The notes under the pieces: model-generated
Database searches by the model: none
What the model was told of the DNA's origin: nothing
The model's input: the letters and a program-made list of their open reading frames with translations, nothing else
Assembly (NCBI GenBank): GCA_013141385.1
Contig: JABFRB010000019.1
Coordinates: forward strand, 62,001 to 126,000
Reading direction: 5' to 3'
DNA length: 64,000 bases
Origin: Bacteroidales bacterium
GTDB taxonomy: Bacteria > Bacteroidota > Bacteroidia > Bacteroidales > Tenuifilaceae
Translations under genes and position numbers: made by a program
Shown here: one piece after another, positions 56,336-64,000 of the stretch
Layout: each line of letters starts with the position of its first letter
How positions within the stretch are numbered: position 1 is the stretch's first letter

Positions 56336-58459
56336 ATGAAAGAAATAAAATGCATATTGATTTTTGTTTTGTTTACTGCTTCAACTTACGCTCAAGTTAG
56401 AATATGTGGTAAGGTCTTTAATGAAACAGGAGAACCTTTAATTGGTGCAAACGTCTACGTTAAAGGTACGTATGATGGAGCCTCAACTGATTCTATAGGA
56501 TATTTCAAATTCACTACTGATTCTACAGGTAAGCAATTATTGGCGGTTTCATTTCTGAGCTATAAGAACTTAGAAATTGAATTAGATTTATCTAAAAAAA
56601 TAGAACCATTAACGATTACTTTGGTTGAATCAATGAAAGAATTAGATCCCGTTACGATTAATGTAGGTGCATTTGAAGCTGGCGATAAAAAGAGATCCGT
56701 TACACTTAAATTGCTTGATATTACCACAACACCGAGTGCTTTAGGGGACGTATTTGGAGCGTTATCGTCTTTTCCAGGTTCTCAGATTGTTGGTGACAAA
56801 GGAGGGCTATATGTTCGAGGAGGTGAAGGTTACGAAACAAAAACCTATATAGATGGATTACAGGCTACAAATCCATATTTTTCAAGTTTACCAGACCTAC
56901 CAAGTCGTGGACGTTTTTCTCCTACTTTATTTTCTGGTACAGTATACGCCACGGGTGGTTATTCTGCCGAATTTGGACAAGCACTTTCCTCTGTAGTTAA
57001 TTTAAATTCTATTGGAATAGCCGATGAAACGCAAAGTGCTGTTTCTCTTACGTCTGTTGGAGTGAATGCATCCCAAACTCAACGATGGGATAAATCTTCA
57101 CTTGCTCTAACTGCAAATTATAGCAATTTGATTTTTACATATAAGATCTTAAAAAACAATATTGGTTGGGTAAAGTACCCAGAAAGCGTTGATTTTACTA
57201 CCATTTATAGGCATAAACGTGGTAAATACGGGTTATTTAAATTATATGGTTTTGTTAATTTAAACAGTGCATCTATGCACTATAATCCAAGTGCTGATGA
57301 AGACGGCGGCACTGTTGTTAGTCTTAAGAACAAGGATATATACCTAAATACTATTTACACCGACAAATTATCAGACAAATGGAGAATTAGAGTAGGATTT
57401 TCTTTTACCAAAGATAATCTTAGTATTATGCAAGATACCTTCAAAGTCTCTGAACCCGTTTTCTCTGCTCATCAGAAATTAATCTTGACTAATAAATTAA
57501 ATGATCATTTTTCTTTGAAATTGGGTGAAGACATATCAATATACTCTTTTAGTTTTAAATACTTTTCCTTTTTGGATTTAACCACTTTTAAACAAAGTTT
57601 TTTGGTTACTAATCCTGCTCTTTTTGCCGAATCTGAAATAAGTATAAATTCAAGGCTTGCTATTAGAACTGGGTTACGCGGTGAATATTTATCATTAATG
57701 AACGAGAAAAAACTCAGCCCTCGCATATCATTTGCCTATAAATATAGCAGAAATGCTCAGATATCCTTTGCGTATGGGCAATTTACGCAGCGTCCAGAAA
57801 ATGAATATCTACTCTATAATAATAAACTTAAGTCAGAGAAAGCCTCACATTATATAATAAATTATCAATATGAAAAAAACAACCAGATTTTTAGAGTCGA
57901 GGGATACAAAAAAACATATAAGGATCTGGTAAAGTATTTAAACGAAAACAATATAGATCCATTAACTTACAACAATAGAGGATATGGGTATTCGATGGGC
58001 ATTGATGTTTTTTGGCGCGATAGCAAAACTCTGAAAAATATGGATTATTGGATATCATACTCATATATCAACACAAAACGTGATTATAAAAATTATACTA
58101 AGGACGACACGCCTCCTTACATTTCTCCACATACCTTTTCCGTTGTTGTTAAGTATATGTTTCCTAAAATTGATACACATATTGGAATAAATTATACTTA
58201 TGCTAGTATTAAAAACTGGTTTAATCCAAATTTGGGAGATAACATTCATGCTAAAGTTAAAGCATATAATGATATTAGTCTTAATATCATTTATATGACT
58301 TCGGTTTGGAAAAAACTTACAGTTTTGTATTTTAACGTAAATAATATTTGTGGATTTAATAACGTTTTTGGATATAATTACAACAAGGATACTTTATACC
58401 CTATTGTAAGCACACCCGAACGTTTTTTCCTTATAGGTGCCTTTATTTCATTTAAATAA
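56336..58459 (+). CDS. TonB-dependent outer-membrane receptor
   Basis: This 707-residue protein has a signal peptide (MKEIKCILIFVLFTASTYAQ). A carboxypeptidase-regulatory-like domain occupies about residues 21-100 (GKVFNETGEPLIGANVYVKGT). A plug (LGDVFGALSSFPGSQIVGDKGGLYVRGGEGYETKTYIDG) is followed by a beta barrel ending in aromatic FFLIGAFISFK. An AGGAGGA site lies 13 nt before the start. In a biosynthetic island such a receptor often re-imports the product, for instance a metal-chelating peptide, or binds its target. It is shorter than SusC-type receptors and has no SusD partner. Confidence 0.85.
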   Translation: MKEIKCILIFVLFTASTYAQVRICGKVFNETGEPLIGANVYVKGTYDGASTDSIGYFKFTTDSTGKQLLAVSFLSYKNLEIELDLSKKIEPLTITLVESMKELDPVTINVGAFEAGDKKRSVTLKLLDITTTPSALGDVFGALSSFPGSQIVGDKGGLYVRGGEGYETKTYIDGLQATNPYFSSLPDLPSRGRFSPTLFSGTVYATGGYSAEFGQALSSVVNLNSIGIADETQSAVSLTSVGVNASQTQRWDKSSLALTANYSNLIFTYKILKNNIGWVKYPESVDFTTIYRHKRGKYGLFKLYGFVNLNSASMHYNPSADEDGGTVVSLKNKDIYLNTIYTDKLSDKWRIRVGFSFTKDNLSIMQDTFKVSEPVFSAHQKLILTNKLNDHFSLKLGEDISIYSFSFKYFSFLDLTTFKQSFLVTNPALFAESEISINSRLAIRTGLRGEYLSLMNEKKLSPRISFAYKYSRNAQISFAYGQFTQRPENEYLLYNNKLKSEKASHYIINYQYEKNNQIFRVEGYKKTYKDLVKYLNENNIDPLTYNNRGYGYSMGIDVFWRDSKTLKNMDYWISYSYINTKRDYKNYTKDDTPPYISPHTFSVVVKYMFPKIDTHIGINYTYASIKNWFNPNLGDNIHAKVKAYNDISLNIIYMTSVWKKLTVLYFNVNNICGFNNVFGYNYNKDTLYPIVSTPERFFLIGAFISFK

Positions 58460-58477
58460 TTAAAAACTTTTAATCCT

Positions 58478-59116
58478 ATGAAAAAACTATTTTTTCTTGC
58501 ATTCTTTTTATTGTCTTGTATTTTAGGAAATGGGCAAGATGATAAGTTTTCTAAAGCAATGCTTGCTAACATGGAAAAAGCCAAAAGTGCGTATACTAGC
58601 TCTGATTTACAAGAGTTATCGGCTAATTATGAGCGCATTGCATTAGCAGAACAAACACAATGGACGGCATGGTATTATGCAGCTTATTATTATCTTGCTG
58701 CTAATTATATGGAAACAGATGTAGCGAAGAAAAAGAATTATCTTGACCATGCACAAAATTGTGTTGATGAAGGAGTAAAACTTAAACCGGAAGAATCAGA
58801 GCTTCTTGTATTGAAAGTAATGATTCTATATGGGCTAATGGCAGTTGATCAAACAATTGCAATGGAAACATATCCTAAAACAGTCGAATTGCTTGAGCAA
58901 GCTAAATCTTTAAACCCTGATAATCCAAGAATATATCTGACACAAGCTGAAGCAATATACAACATGCCAGTAGAATTCGGAGGTGGAAAGGAAAAAGCAA
59001 AATCGACTCTCCAGATAGCGAAAGAAAAATTTGATAAATATACTCCTGCAAATATATTAGACCCTAATTGGGGAAAAGAACGCTGTGAAATGCTTCTTGG
59101 AGAATGTCAAAAATAA
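58478..59116 (+). CDS. Periplasmic TPR-like protein
   Basis: This 212-residue protein has a signal peptide (MKKLFFLAFFLLSCILGNGQ) and helical repeats in TPR style (WYYAAYYYLAANYMETD, LELEQAKSLNPDN-like LLEQAKSLNPDNPRIYLTQAEAIYN). It follows the receptor by 18 bp and is the last gene of the island. TPR proteins next to TonB-dependent receptors may help binding or signalling in the periplasm. Confidence 0.7.
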   Translation: MKKLFFLAFFLLSCILGNGQDDKFSKAMLANMEKAKSAYTSSDLQELSANYERIALAEQTQWTAWYYAAYYYLAANYMETDVAKKKNYLDHAQNCVDEGVKLKPEESELLVLKVMILYGLMAVDQTIAMETYPKTVELLEQAKSLNPDNPRIYLTQAEAIYNMPVEFGGGKEKAKSTLQIAKEKFDKYTPANILDPNWGKERCEMLLGECQK

Positions 59117-59471
59117 GAGTGATAGACATTTGCTGATAAAGAATAACCTCTAAGTTCCAAATATTAGGGAACTCATAAGATATTCACAAAGTTGACTGCG
59201 AATATCTAAGACATACCAGCACATCATGGCCGAAACTATCAACAAGATAATATTGAAGTGCTTGTGGTGAAAATTGCCTTTCTGGTTCAAAGAGGCTACT
59301 TAACCTTGCTGGAAATTTCGTGAAAATGGTTTGTCTTTGAAAATGAATTTGTTTCCTATTAATTTTTCGTGTGTTCGATTTAAGAATAATAGTATGTTTA
59401 TTGGCCGAGGTATATATTTTTTCGGTGCGATAGCGTAAGATTGGAATTGAACTTACAAACTCTGCAAGGTA

Positions 59472-59507
59472 AAAGGCGAGCTGTAGCTATTATACATGCT
59501 CGCCTTT
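59472..59507. terminator. GC-rich hairpin after the last island gene
   Basis: A 10-bp perfect stem encloses a 16-nt loop. On the plus strand the stem ends in CTTT and is followed by C and an A-run rather than a long T-run, so it is a moderate terminator candidate. It is the most GC-rich hairpin of the area. Confidence 0.5.
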
Positions 59508-59668
59508 CAAAAAAATTAATACAACAATATTGACAAAATATAAAGTCTCTGCTCCTTTGGAAGCAGATTGGTTAATATTGAATTCTTTTTAATATTGTTT
59601 GCCCTAATTCAATAAAATACGAACCTATCATAATAATTCATACCAAAAAGAACCGAGAGCACAGAGGT

Positions 59669-59700
59669 TTTTTGATTTTGCATAAATGCAAAATCAAAAA
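59669..59700 (-). terminator. Hairpin downstream of the ACR3 gene
   Basis: A perfect 14-bp stem (59669-59682 with 59687-59700) with a TAAA loop lies about 40 bp after the ACR3 stop codon on the minus strand. It ends in a run of T when read in that direction. It is repeated exactly at 14999-15030. Confidence 0.65.
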
Positions 59701-59740
59701 TATGCAATACATCAAATCCTAAATTCTTTAATATAATTCC

Positions 59741-60817
59741 TCACTTCAAACTAACGTCAAAATATCTCCTTTTAAAAAAGAACGCCACATTCACCAGACC
59801 AATCATCACCGGAACCTCAACAAGTGGTCCGATAACTGCTGCAAAAGCTTCACCTGATTTTATGCTAAATACTGCGATGGCAACCGCAATGGCCAACTCA
59901 AAGTTATTGCTTGCTGCTGTAAACGAAAGGGTGGTTGATTGTTCGTAGGTAGCACCAATCTTTTTACTCATCCAGAACGATAGAACAAACATCACAATGA
60001 AGTAGATTAGTAATGGAATTGCTATTAACACTACATCTACGGGTATTTTAATAATATATTCCCCTTTTAGAGAGAACATCACAATAATTGTGAATAGAAG
60101 TGCAATCAGGGTTAACGGGCTGATTTTAGGTACAAATTTGGTATGGTACCAATCCTTGTCTTTTACTCTGATTAGGATGAAGCGGGTTAAAAACCCAGCA
60201 ATAAAAGGGATTCCAAGGTAGATAAAGACACTTTTCGCAATTTGCCCAATGGTTATTGATTCAACACTGCTGTTGGTTGGAATACCAAACCATCCGGGAA
60301 GTACAGCAATAAAACAGTATGCGTAAACCGAAAAGAAAAGCACTTGGAAGATTGAGTTGAAAGCAACTAGTCCTGCAGCATACTGTGTGTCTCCCTTTGC
60401 CAAATCGTTCCAAACAATTACCATTGCAATACAGCGGGCTAGGCCAATCATAATAATTCCATACATATAGGGAAGATTGGCATTGTTCTCACCCGGAAAC
60501 AACTTAAAAAAAGCTATTGCCAAAGCAAACATCAGAATTGGTCCAATTATCCAGTTCTGAACTAGTGATAATGATAATACCTTCCAATTACGGAAAACAT
60601 CACCCAACTCTTCATACCGAACTTTTGCTAGAGGCGGAAACATCATTACTATCAAGCCAATCGCTATAGGTATGTTGGTTGTACCGCTTGACATGCTGTT
60701 CCAAAATTCAGCCACACTTGGGCTAAGCCAGCCAGCAAATACGCCAATAAACATGGCTAAAAAAATCCACAGGGTTAAGTACCTGTCGAGGAATTTAAGT
60801 CTTTTTTGTGAGGGCAT
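59741..60817 (-). CDS. acr3: ACR3-type arsenite efflux permease
   Basis: This 358-residue protein has ten predicted helices. It starts with [25 protein letters not shown] and has the family blocks [15 protein letters not shown]-like [37 protein letters not shown] with the essential Cys, and [16 protein letters not shown] and [13 protein letters not shown] near the C-terminus. ACR3 pumps arsenite out of the cell. It is the last gene of the minus-strand arsenic/mercury operon. A decayed partial copy of its 3' end lies 44 kb upstream. Confidence 0.92.
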   Translation of the reverse strand: MPSQKRLKFLDRYLTLWIFLAMFIGVFAGWLSPSVAEFWNSMSSGTTNIPIAIGLIVMMFPPLAKVRYEELGDVFRNWKVLSLSLVQNWIIGPILMFALAIAFFKLFPGENNANLPYMYGIIMIGLARCIAMVIVWNDLAKGDTQYAAGLVAFNSIFQVLFFSVYAYCFIAVLPGWFGIPTNSSVESITIGQIAKSVFIYLGIPFIAGFLTRFILIRVKDKDWYHTKFVPKISPLTLIALLFTIIVMFSLKGEYIIKIPVDVVLIAIPLLIYFIVMFVLSFWMSKKIGATYEQSTTLSFTAASNNFELAIAVAIAVFSIKSGEAFAAVIGPLVEVPVMIGLVNVAFFFKRRYFDVSLK

Positions 60818-60866
60818 ATTTTTAAAATTTGAAAATAATACAATTTGAAAATTTGATAATGATGGA

Positions 60867-61217
60867 TTAATGGGTTTTGGATGTACTAATGATTTTTGAG
60901 AAAATTTTGATTATTTCAGCTAAATCCACAAGCAATTGTTCGTTGAAAGGATACGAAGGAGAGTTTTTGCAGATTAATAGCCAATACTCTGTCTCATCGG
61001 CTTCTTTTGCTGCCACTTTGATTTTATGAATAAAATCGGCTTTGCTTTCAGCATTCTGTACCTCTCTTACATTCGCTCCAATCGAAGTCCCTGATTTTAG
61101 TAATTGTCTTGAAATTACAAATTTTCGATTCTCCTCAAGTATTTCGCAGAATTGTACAATATCAAGTGCAAATTGAAAAGTCTTATTAACTATAATATTA
61201 TCCCTATCATTTCTCAT
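60867..61217 (-). CDS. Four-helix-bundle protein (23S rRNA IVP-like)
   Basis: This protein of about 116 residues belongs to the small helical family first seen in 23S rRNA intervening sequences (S23/IVP): [62 protein letters not shown]. The invariant [11 protein letters not shown] stretch is clear. The start is uncertain: ATG at 61217 fits the family length, while ATG at 61247 adds ten residues. Such genes are scattered widely in Bacteroidota. Its place between hgcB and acr3 looks like an insertion. Confidence 0.85.
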   Translation of the reverse strand: MRNDRDNIIVNKTFQFALDIVQFCEILEENRKFVISRQLLKSGTSIGANVREVQNAESKADFIHKIKVAAKEADETEYWLLICKNSPSYPFNEQLLVDLAEIIKIFSKIISTSKTH

Positions 61218-61290
61218 ATCATAGAAGTTAGATAGTTGATTACACAATTTTCAAATCCTCAAATTACCTAATTATCAAATTAATATGTTT

Positions 61291-61590
61291 TCAGCAACAA
61301 TCACTCCCTGTACCTGAACAATCACACGAAGCCTCGGTACCTTTTAACAAACCGTTTAGAATTCCTGCAGCACATCCTACCCCAGATCTAACACTTATTG
61401 CTCCTTCGGGACAATTCTTTGCACATGCTCCGCACTCCATACACTGATCTCTATTCTGAATAAACGCTTTTTTATCTTTAAACTGAAAAACTTCATGCGG
61501 ACATACGGTAATGCACATCATGCAACCAGTGCATTTATCTCGATTGAGTTGCAGTGTAACAACATCTTTTAAGTATTGCATAGTTTTCAT
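61291..61590 (-). CDS. hgcB: HgcB, ferredoxin of mercury methylation
   Basis: This 99-residue dicluster ferredoxin has cluster cysteines C20, C23, C26, C30 and C50, C53, C56, C60 (CMECGACAKNC). It also has the isolated C73 in RSGVGCAAGI and a C-terminal vicinal pair C98-C99. The extra Cys and the terminal Cys-Cys separate HgcB from ordinary ferredoxins; in the known mercury methylator ND132 Cys73 and a terminal Cys pair matter for activity. HgcB reduces the corrinoid of HgcA and may pass mercury to it. The gene starts one base after the hgcA stop, the usual hgcAB order. Confidence 0.93.
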   Translation of the reverse strand: MKTMQYLKDVVTLQLNRDKCTGCMMCITVCPHEVFQFKDKKAFIQNRDQCMECGACAKNCPEGAISVRSGVGCAAGILNGLLKGTEASCDCSGTGSDCC

Positions 61591-61591
61591 A

Positions 61592-62617
61592 TTATACCAG
61601 TTTCGAAATAATAAAAAGAATAATACCTATTGCAGCAAAAGCTATCTGAAGAGGAATAGACCATTTCATCTCCTTTTTAACCCCCGAAAGCGAAGTGTAG
61701 GTTGATGAACCAGTGAAATTCATTGCAGCAAACGAAGCAATGCTTATGCTGAAAAACCCCAAAGCGATAAAATTTAAATTTGATACATTAAAGAATTGTT
61801 TTATAACCAAAGTTGAAACTGTACCCCATATAGCCCCCTTTAAAGCAAAAGCACGAAAGGGGGTATAGGGTAGCATAAGTGGAGTAATCACAATCCCTGC
61901 AATGTAAGCCCACAAAACACTACATACCGAGAAAGAACCTGTTTCGATAATTCTGGAAAAAGAAAAGCCTGTTTTATCAATCCCTGATAGTATCAAAATT
62001 ACACCAATAGCTATCATTAACTTATACTTGCCATACATCAAATCGACAGGAATAAGTTTTGCTCGTTCTTTCAATGTGAAATTGACTTTCCGCATGGAGG
62101 GAGTTGCTTTGTACCCATTTTCAATAAATGGTTTGATGTCGCAGGCAAGAACGGGTCCATAAATAACGCTAAACCCAGATTTTTCTTTCACTTCATGAGC
62201 AGCAACTCCGGGAGCACCTAATTGAGGCACAATAATTTTTCGGTGTTTTATTATTTGTTCAAGTGATGTGTTTTTAATACTTTTAATAATATTTTCTGTG
62301 CTAAATGTTTTCTTTCCTGCAGCACACCAAACGTTTATGCCTTTTGTATCAAGTACAAGTACCCAAGCATTCATGCCATGCAGAGCTCGACGAAGATGAT
62401 CAAAGCTTAATTTATAATTAGCAGAAACAAAAATGTCCGAATCAGCATTGGGCGTTCCAATAGCATATAATCCTTGCTTCACGCTATAGTTCATCCTTCC
62501 TGTAGACCAACGCACCTTAATTGTGCTCCATAAATCTGAGCTACTCCAGAGGGTTGAAATCTGGTTTACTGTTCCAACAACAGTATCAACGGTTCCTATG
62601 ATATACTTTTTATTCAT
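61592..62617 (-). CDS. hgcA: HgcA, corrinoid mercury methyltransferase
   Basis: This 341-residue protein has an N-terminal corrinoid-binding domain with the diagnostic cap-helix motif N95-V-W-C98-A-A-G-K, where Cys98 would coordinate cobalt. VPQLGAPGVAAHEVKEKSGF and VIYGPVLACDIKPF follow, both highly typical of HgcA. The C-terminal half (about 205-341) has five hydrophobic helices anchoring it in the membrane. HgcA moves a methyl group to Hg(II), making methylmercury, a neurotoxin. The motif with Ala-Ala-Gly is intact, so the pair is expected to work. It is preceded after 5 bp by the CcdA/ArsG-like gene. Confidence 0.95.
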   Translation of the reverse strand: MNKKYIIGTVDTVVGTVNQISTLWSSSDLWSTIKVRWSTGRMNYSVKQGLYAIGTPNADSDIFVSANYKLSFDHLRRALHGMNAWVLVLDTKGINVWCAAGKKTFSTENIIKSIKNTSLEQIIKHRKIIVPQLGAPGVAAHEVKEKSGFSVIYGPVLACDIKPFIENGYKATPSMRKVNFTLKERAKLIPVDLMYGKYKLMIAIGVILILSGIDKTGFSFSRIIETGSFSVCSVLWAYIAGIVITPLMLPYTPFRAFALKGAIWGTVSTLVIKQFFNVSNLNFIALGFFSISIASFAAMNFTGSSTYTSLSGVKKEMKWSIPLQIAFAAIGIILFIISKLV

Positions 62618-62622
62618 GATGA

Positions 62623-63324
62623 TTAAATTGTAATCAGCAAATAAAATCCTACAACAATCATAATTATTCCACCTGTATATTTCAACGCAATTCCGAGTTT
62701 TGTGAATGTTCTAGATGTTTTACCGAACCCAAGTCCAATTCCTATCATTATTGTAGTAATAGTTATACAATAGCCAAGTGCATAAGCAAACATCAATAGT
62801 ATTCCCCAAATAAGGCTGCCTTTTACAAAAGAAACTGCAAGTACAATGGGGAAAACTGGATTGCAAAATGAACTTGAGGCTAGTGTCAACCCTCCAATGG
62901 TTAACCCAAAAATCACCGAAGAAAAAATTCCGCTTTTATGATTGGTAGGATTAAGTGAAATGTTAGGTATTTTAAACGAAAGTAAATCAAGAGTAAAAAG
63001 TCCGAAAAATATAACTATCAAACCAGCAATTATTTTCCAATATTTACCCAAAGATGCGCTTATCAACTCGCTTGCATAACCGATGATAGCTCCAACTACC
63101 ATCATTGATATTATCATTCCAGTAAAAAAAAGCAAACTGTTTAATACTATTACTTTCGCTTTTCCCGTTGACCCGATGGAACCTGAATATCCTGCAACAA
63201 TTGCGATTATAGAAAAATTACAAGCGCAAGTAAAAATGCTGAACAACCCGAATAAGAAAATCGCTATCAGCACAGTGTAATCTGCCTGATTAGAACTTAA
63301 AGTATGCCGTATCCACTCTTCCAT
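62623..63324 (-). CDS. CcdA/ArsG-like membrane protein
   Basis: This 233-residue protein has six or seven helices and cysteines in FTCACNFSII near residue 33 and SSFCNPVFPIVLAVSF near 158, as in the CcdA/DsbD transmembrane family that carries thiol electrons. A branch of this family in arsenic operons is called ArsG and was linked to efflux of aromatic arsenicals. Its place between a Cys-rich protein and hgcA is compatible with either arsenical efflux or electron supply. Start and previous stop overlap in TAATG. Confidence 0.78.
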   Translation of the reverse strand: MEEWIRHTLSSNQADYTVLIAIFLFGLFSIFTCACNFSIIAIVAGYSGSIGSTGKAKVIVLNSLLFFTGMIISMMVVGAIIGYASELISASLGKYWKIIAGLIVIFFGLFTLDLLSFKIPNISLNPTNHKSGIFSSVIFGLTIGGLTLASSSFCNPVFPIVLAVSFVKGSLIWGILLMFAYALGYCITITTIMIGIGLGFGKTSRTFTKLGIALKYTGGIIMIVVGFYLLITI

Positions 63325-63608
63325 TACTTCTTGGTTTGCTTACAACATGATTTAGTTTTTTCGGGGTTAGTTATTTTGATATCCCCTTTAATACCCGTTG
63401 TATCACAGCAACTTTGCTCAATTTTAGTATTTTTCTGAACTTCTTGGGCATTGTTTTTTCCAACAAGTTTAACACCTACTATAGTTACTGCAGAAAGGAC
63501 AATTGCAGCAAATAAAATCTTCTTCCAAAGTTTTCCTTTAGGAGGTTCACAACAGTTGCTATTGCTATTGCAATTGCATTTAGCTTTTTCATTCATTTGA
63601 ATTTCCAT
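63324..63608 (-). CDS. Cys-rich single-helix membrane protein
   Basis: This 94-residue protein (or 90 from the ATG at 63596) has a Cys-rich cytoplasmic head (CNCNSNSNCCEPP), one transmembrane helix (ILFAAIVLSAVTIVGVKLVG) and a tail with two Cys pairs (QSCCDTTG and KSCCKQT). Such vicinal Cys pairs bind soft metals including As(III) and Hg(II). It may hand metal to the CcdA/ArsG-like protein encoded next. I do not know a named family. Confidence 0.72.
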   Translation of the reverse strand: MEIQMNEKAKCNCNSNSNCCEPPKGKLWKKILFAAIVLSAVTIVGVKLVGKNNAQEVQKNTKIEQSCCDTTGIKGDIKITNPEKTKSCCKQTKK

Positions 63609-63650
63609 TATTTTATGGTTTATTTGAATTAAGGGTTGATAATTTAATCG

Positions 63651-64000
63651 CTACAGTTCAGTTATAGAAAAACGATGTTGTTTGGTTTTACTGTTAGCAG
63701 CACAGCCACATCCATGTTTTCCTAGTATTTGATTGTTATAAAATGCTTTAAACCCTTCACTTATCTCATCACGAACTCTACGAAAAACCACTAATTTTTC
63801 TTCGTCAGTTCCTGTTGCCTCGGCTGGGTCATCATATCCCAAGTGCCAGCGTTGCTTTACCTTTCCAATAAATGCAGGGCAGGTTTCGTTTGCACCACCG
63901 CAAACAGTAATCACATAATCCCATTCTTCGTTCAAAAATTTGTTAACATGTTTTGGATTTTGATGGCTAATATCTATTCCTATTTCGCTCATAACCTGAA
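63651..64000 (-). CDS. arsC: Arsenate reductase, LMW phosphatase type (partial)
   Basis: The reading frame continues beyond the right edge of the window, so the N-terminal part with the active-site P-loop is missing. The visible 115 or so residues contain MSEIGIDISHQNPKHVN, YVITVCGGANETCPAF with the two resolving cysteines, and KQRWHLGYDDPAEATGTDEE, all typical of thioredoxin-linked ArsC. The C-terminus carries an extra tail GKHGCGCAANSK with a CxC motif, not usual for the family. It would reduce arsenate to arsenite for export by ACR3. Confidence 0.88.
   Translation of the reverse strand, partial: QVMSEIGIDISHQNPKHVNKFLNEEWDYVITVCGGANETCPAFIGKVKQRWHLGYDDPAEATGTDEEKLVVFRRVRDEISEGFKAFYNNQILGKHGCGCAANSKTKQHRFSITEL

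Larger units (their letters stand above)
59117..59740. other. Right island border region, no intact gene
   Basis: These 624 bases hold no intact gene. AAAGGCGAGC at 59472-59481 pairs with GCTCGCCTTT at 59498-59507 (10 bp, 16-nt loop), a likely transcription terminator for the island. Near 59640 begins the region shared with 14975-15070. Confidence 0.6.

Noticed and set aside
59221-59345. Transposase remnant in the right border gap
   Set aside because: A short frame from ATG near 59226 is broken by several stops and shows no motif that I can recognise.
59430-59460. tRNA-like 3' end (GTTCAATTCC on the minus strand)
   Set aside because: The stems do not pair as a T-arm and no acceptor or anticodon arm could be found; it is only a GTAAG/CTTAC inverted repeat.

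Overview
The window looks like chromosomal DNA of an anaerobic member of the Bacteroidota. Supporting signs are the AT-rich intergenic DNA, a UpxY-type antiterminator with a TTTG / TAnnTTTG promoter, an outer-membrane receptor with a carboxypeptidase-like N-terminal domain, DUF3526-type ABC permeases, a four-helix-bundle (23S IVP) gene, and many short inverted repeats of the type common between genes in this phylum. All functional calls come from reading the sequence and recalling protein families; no search was run.

Region 1 (1-7352). A TerC-like membrane protein on the minus strand is followed by a compact plus-strand isoprenoid operon: a ferredoxin-like protein, a radical SAM enzyme, a DUF116 domain fused to a polyprenyl diphosphate synthase, an alpha/alpha-toroid protein and a class II terpene cyclase with a DxDD motif.

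Region 2 (7353-15400). This is accessory DNA: tandem and inverted repeats, a Bacteroidota-type protein of unknown function preceded by seven sites at an exact 42-bp pitch, two unknown genes, a HepT/MntA toxin-antitoxin pair bracketed by a 15-bp inverted repeat, an ABC-F ATPase with one degenerate nucleotide-binding site, a CobW-type GTPase, and a decayed second copy of the 3' end of an arsenite-efflux gene.

Region 3 (about 15400-59600) is the main discovery: a 44-kb, almost entirely plus-strand biosynthetic island opened by a UpxY-like antiterminator. It has two very small, nearly identical-ended peptide genes (41 and 38 aa, shared core CSPQRNYADEE). It also holds two UPF0489 (peptide-arginase-like) proteins, eight radical SAM enzymes (two of the B12-binding type, one with a PqqD-like recognition domain), a subtilisin fused to a P-loop domain, two carrier proteins, a methyltransferase and an acetyltransferase. 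Three glycosyltransferase-like proteins, a sugar nucleotidyltransferase, an asparagine synthetase, a NAD-synthase-like enzyme, an acyl-AMP ligase, an MBOAT and an SGNH protein follow. Export is covered by a split ABC-2 exporter, a second ABC exporter and an MFS transporter, and a TonB-dependent receptor closes the cluster. I infer a heavily decorated ribosomal peptide (RiPP) whose single core arginine may become ornithine, with possible glycosyl and acyl parts. Most enzyme classes occur as pairs.

Region 4 (59741-64000, minus strand) is an arsenic/mercury operon: arsenate reductase (cut by the window edge), a Cys-rich membrane protein, a CcdA/ArsG-like permease, the mercury-methylation pair hgcA-hgcB, a four-helix-bundle protein and the ACR3 arsenite permease. 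The island of Region 3 lies between the intact ACR3 gene and the decayed partial copy of its 3' end, which marks its probable borders.
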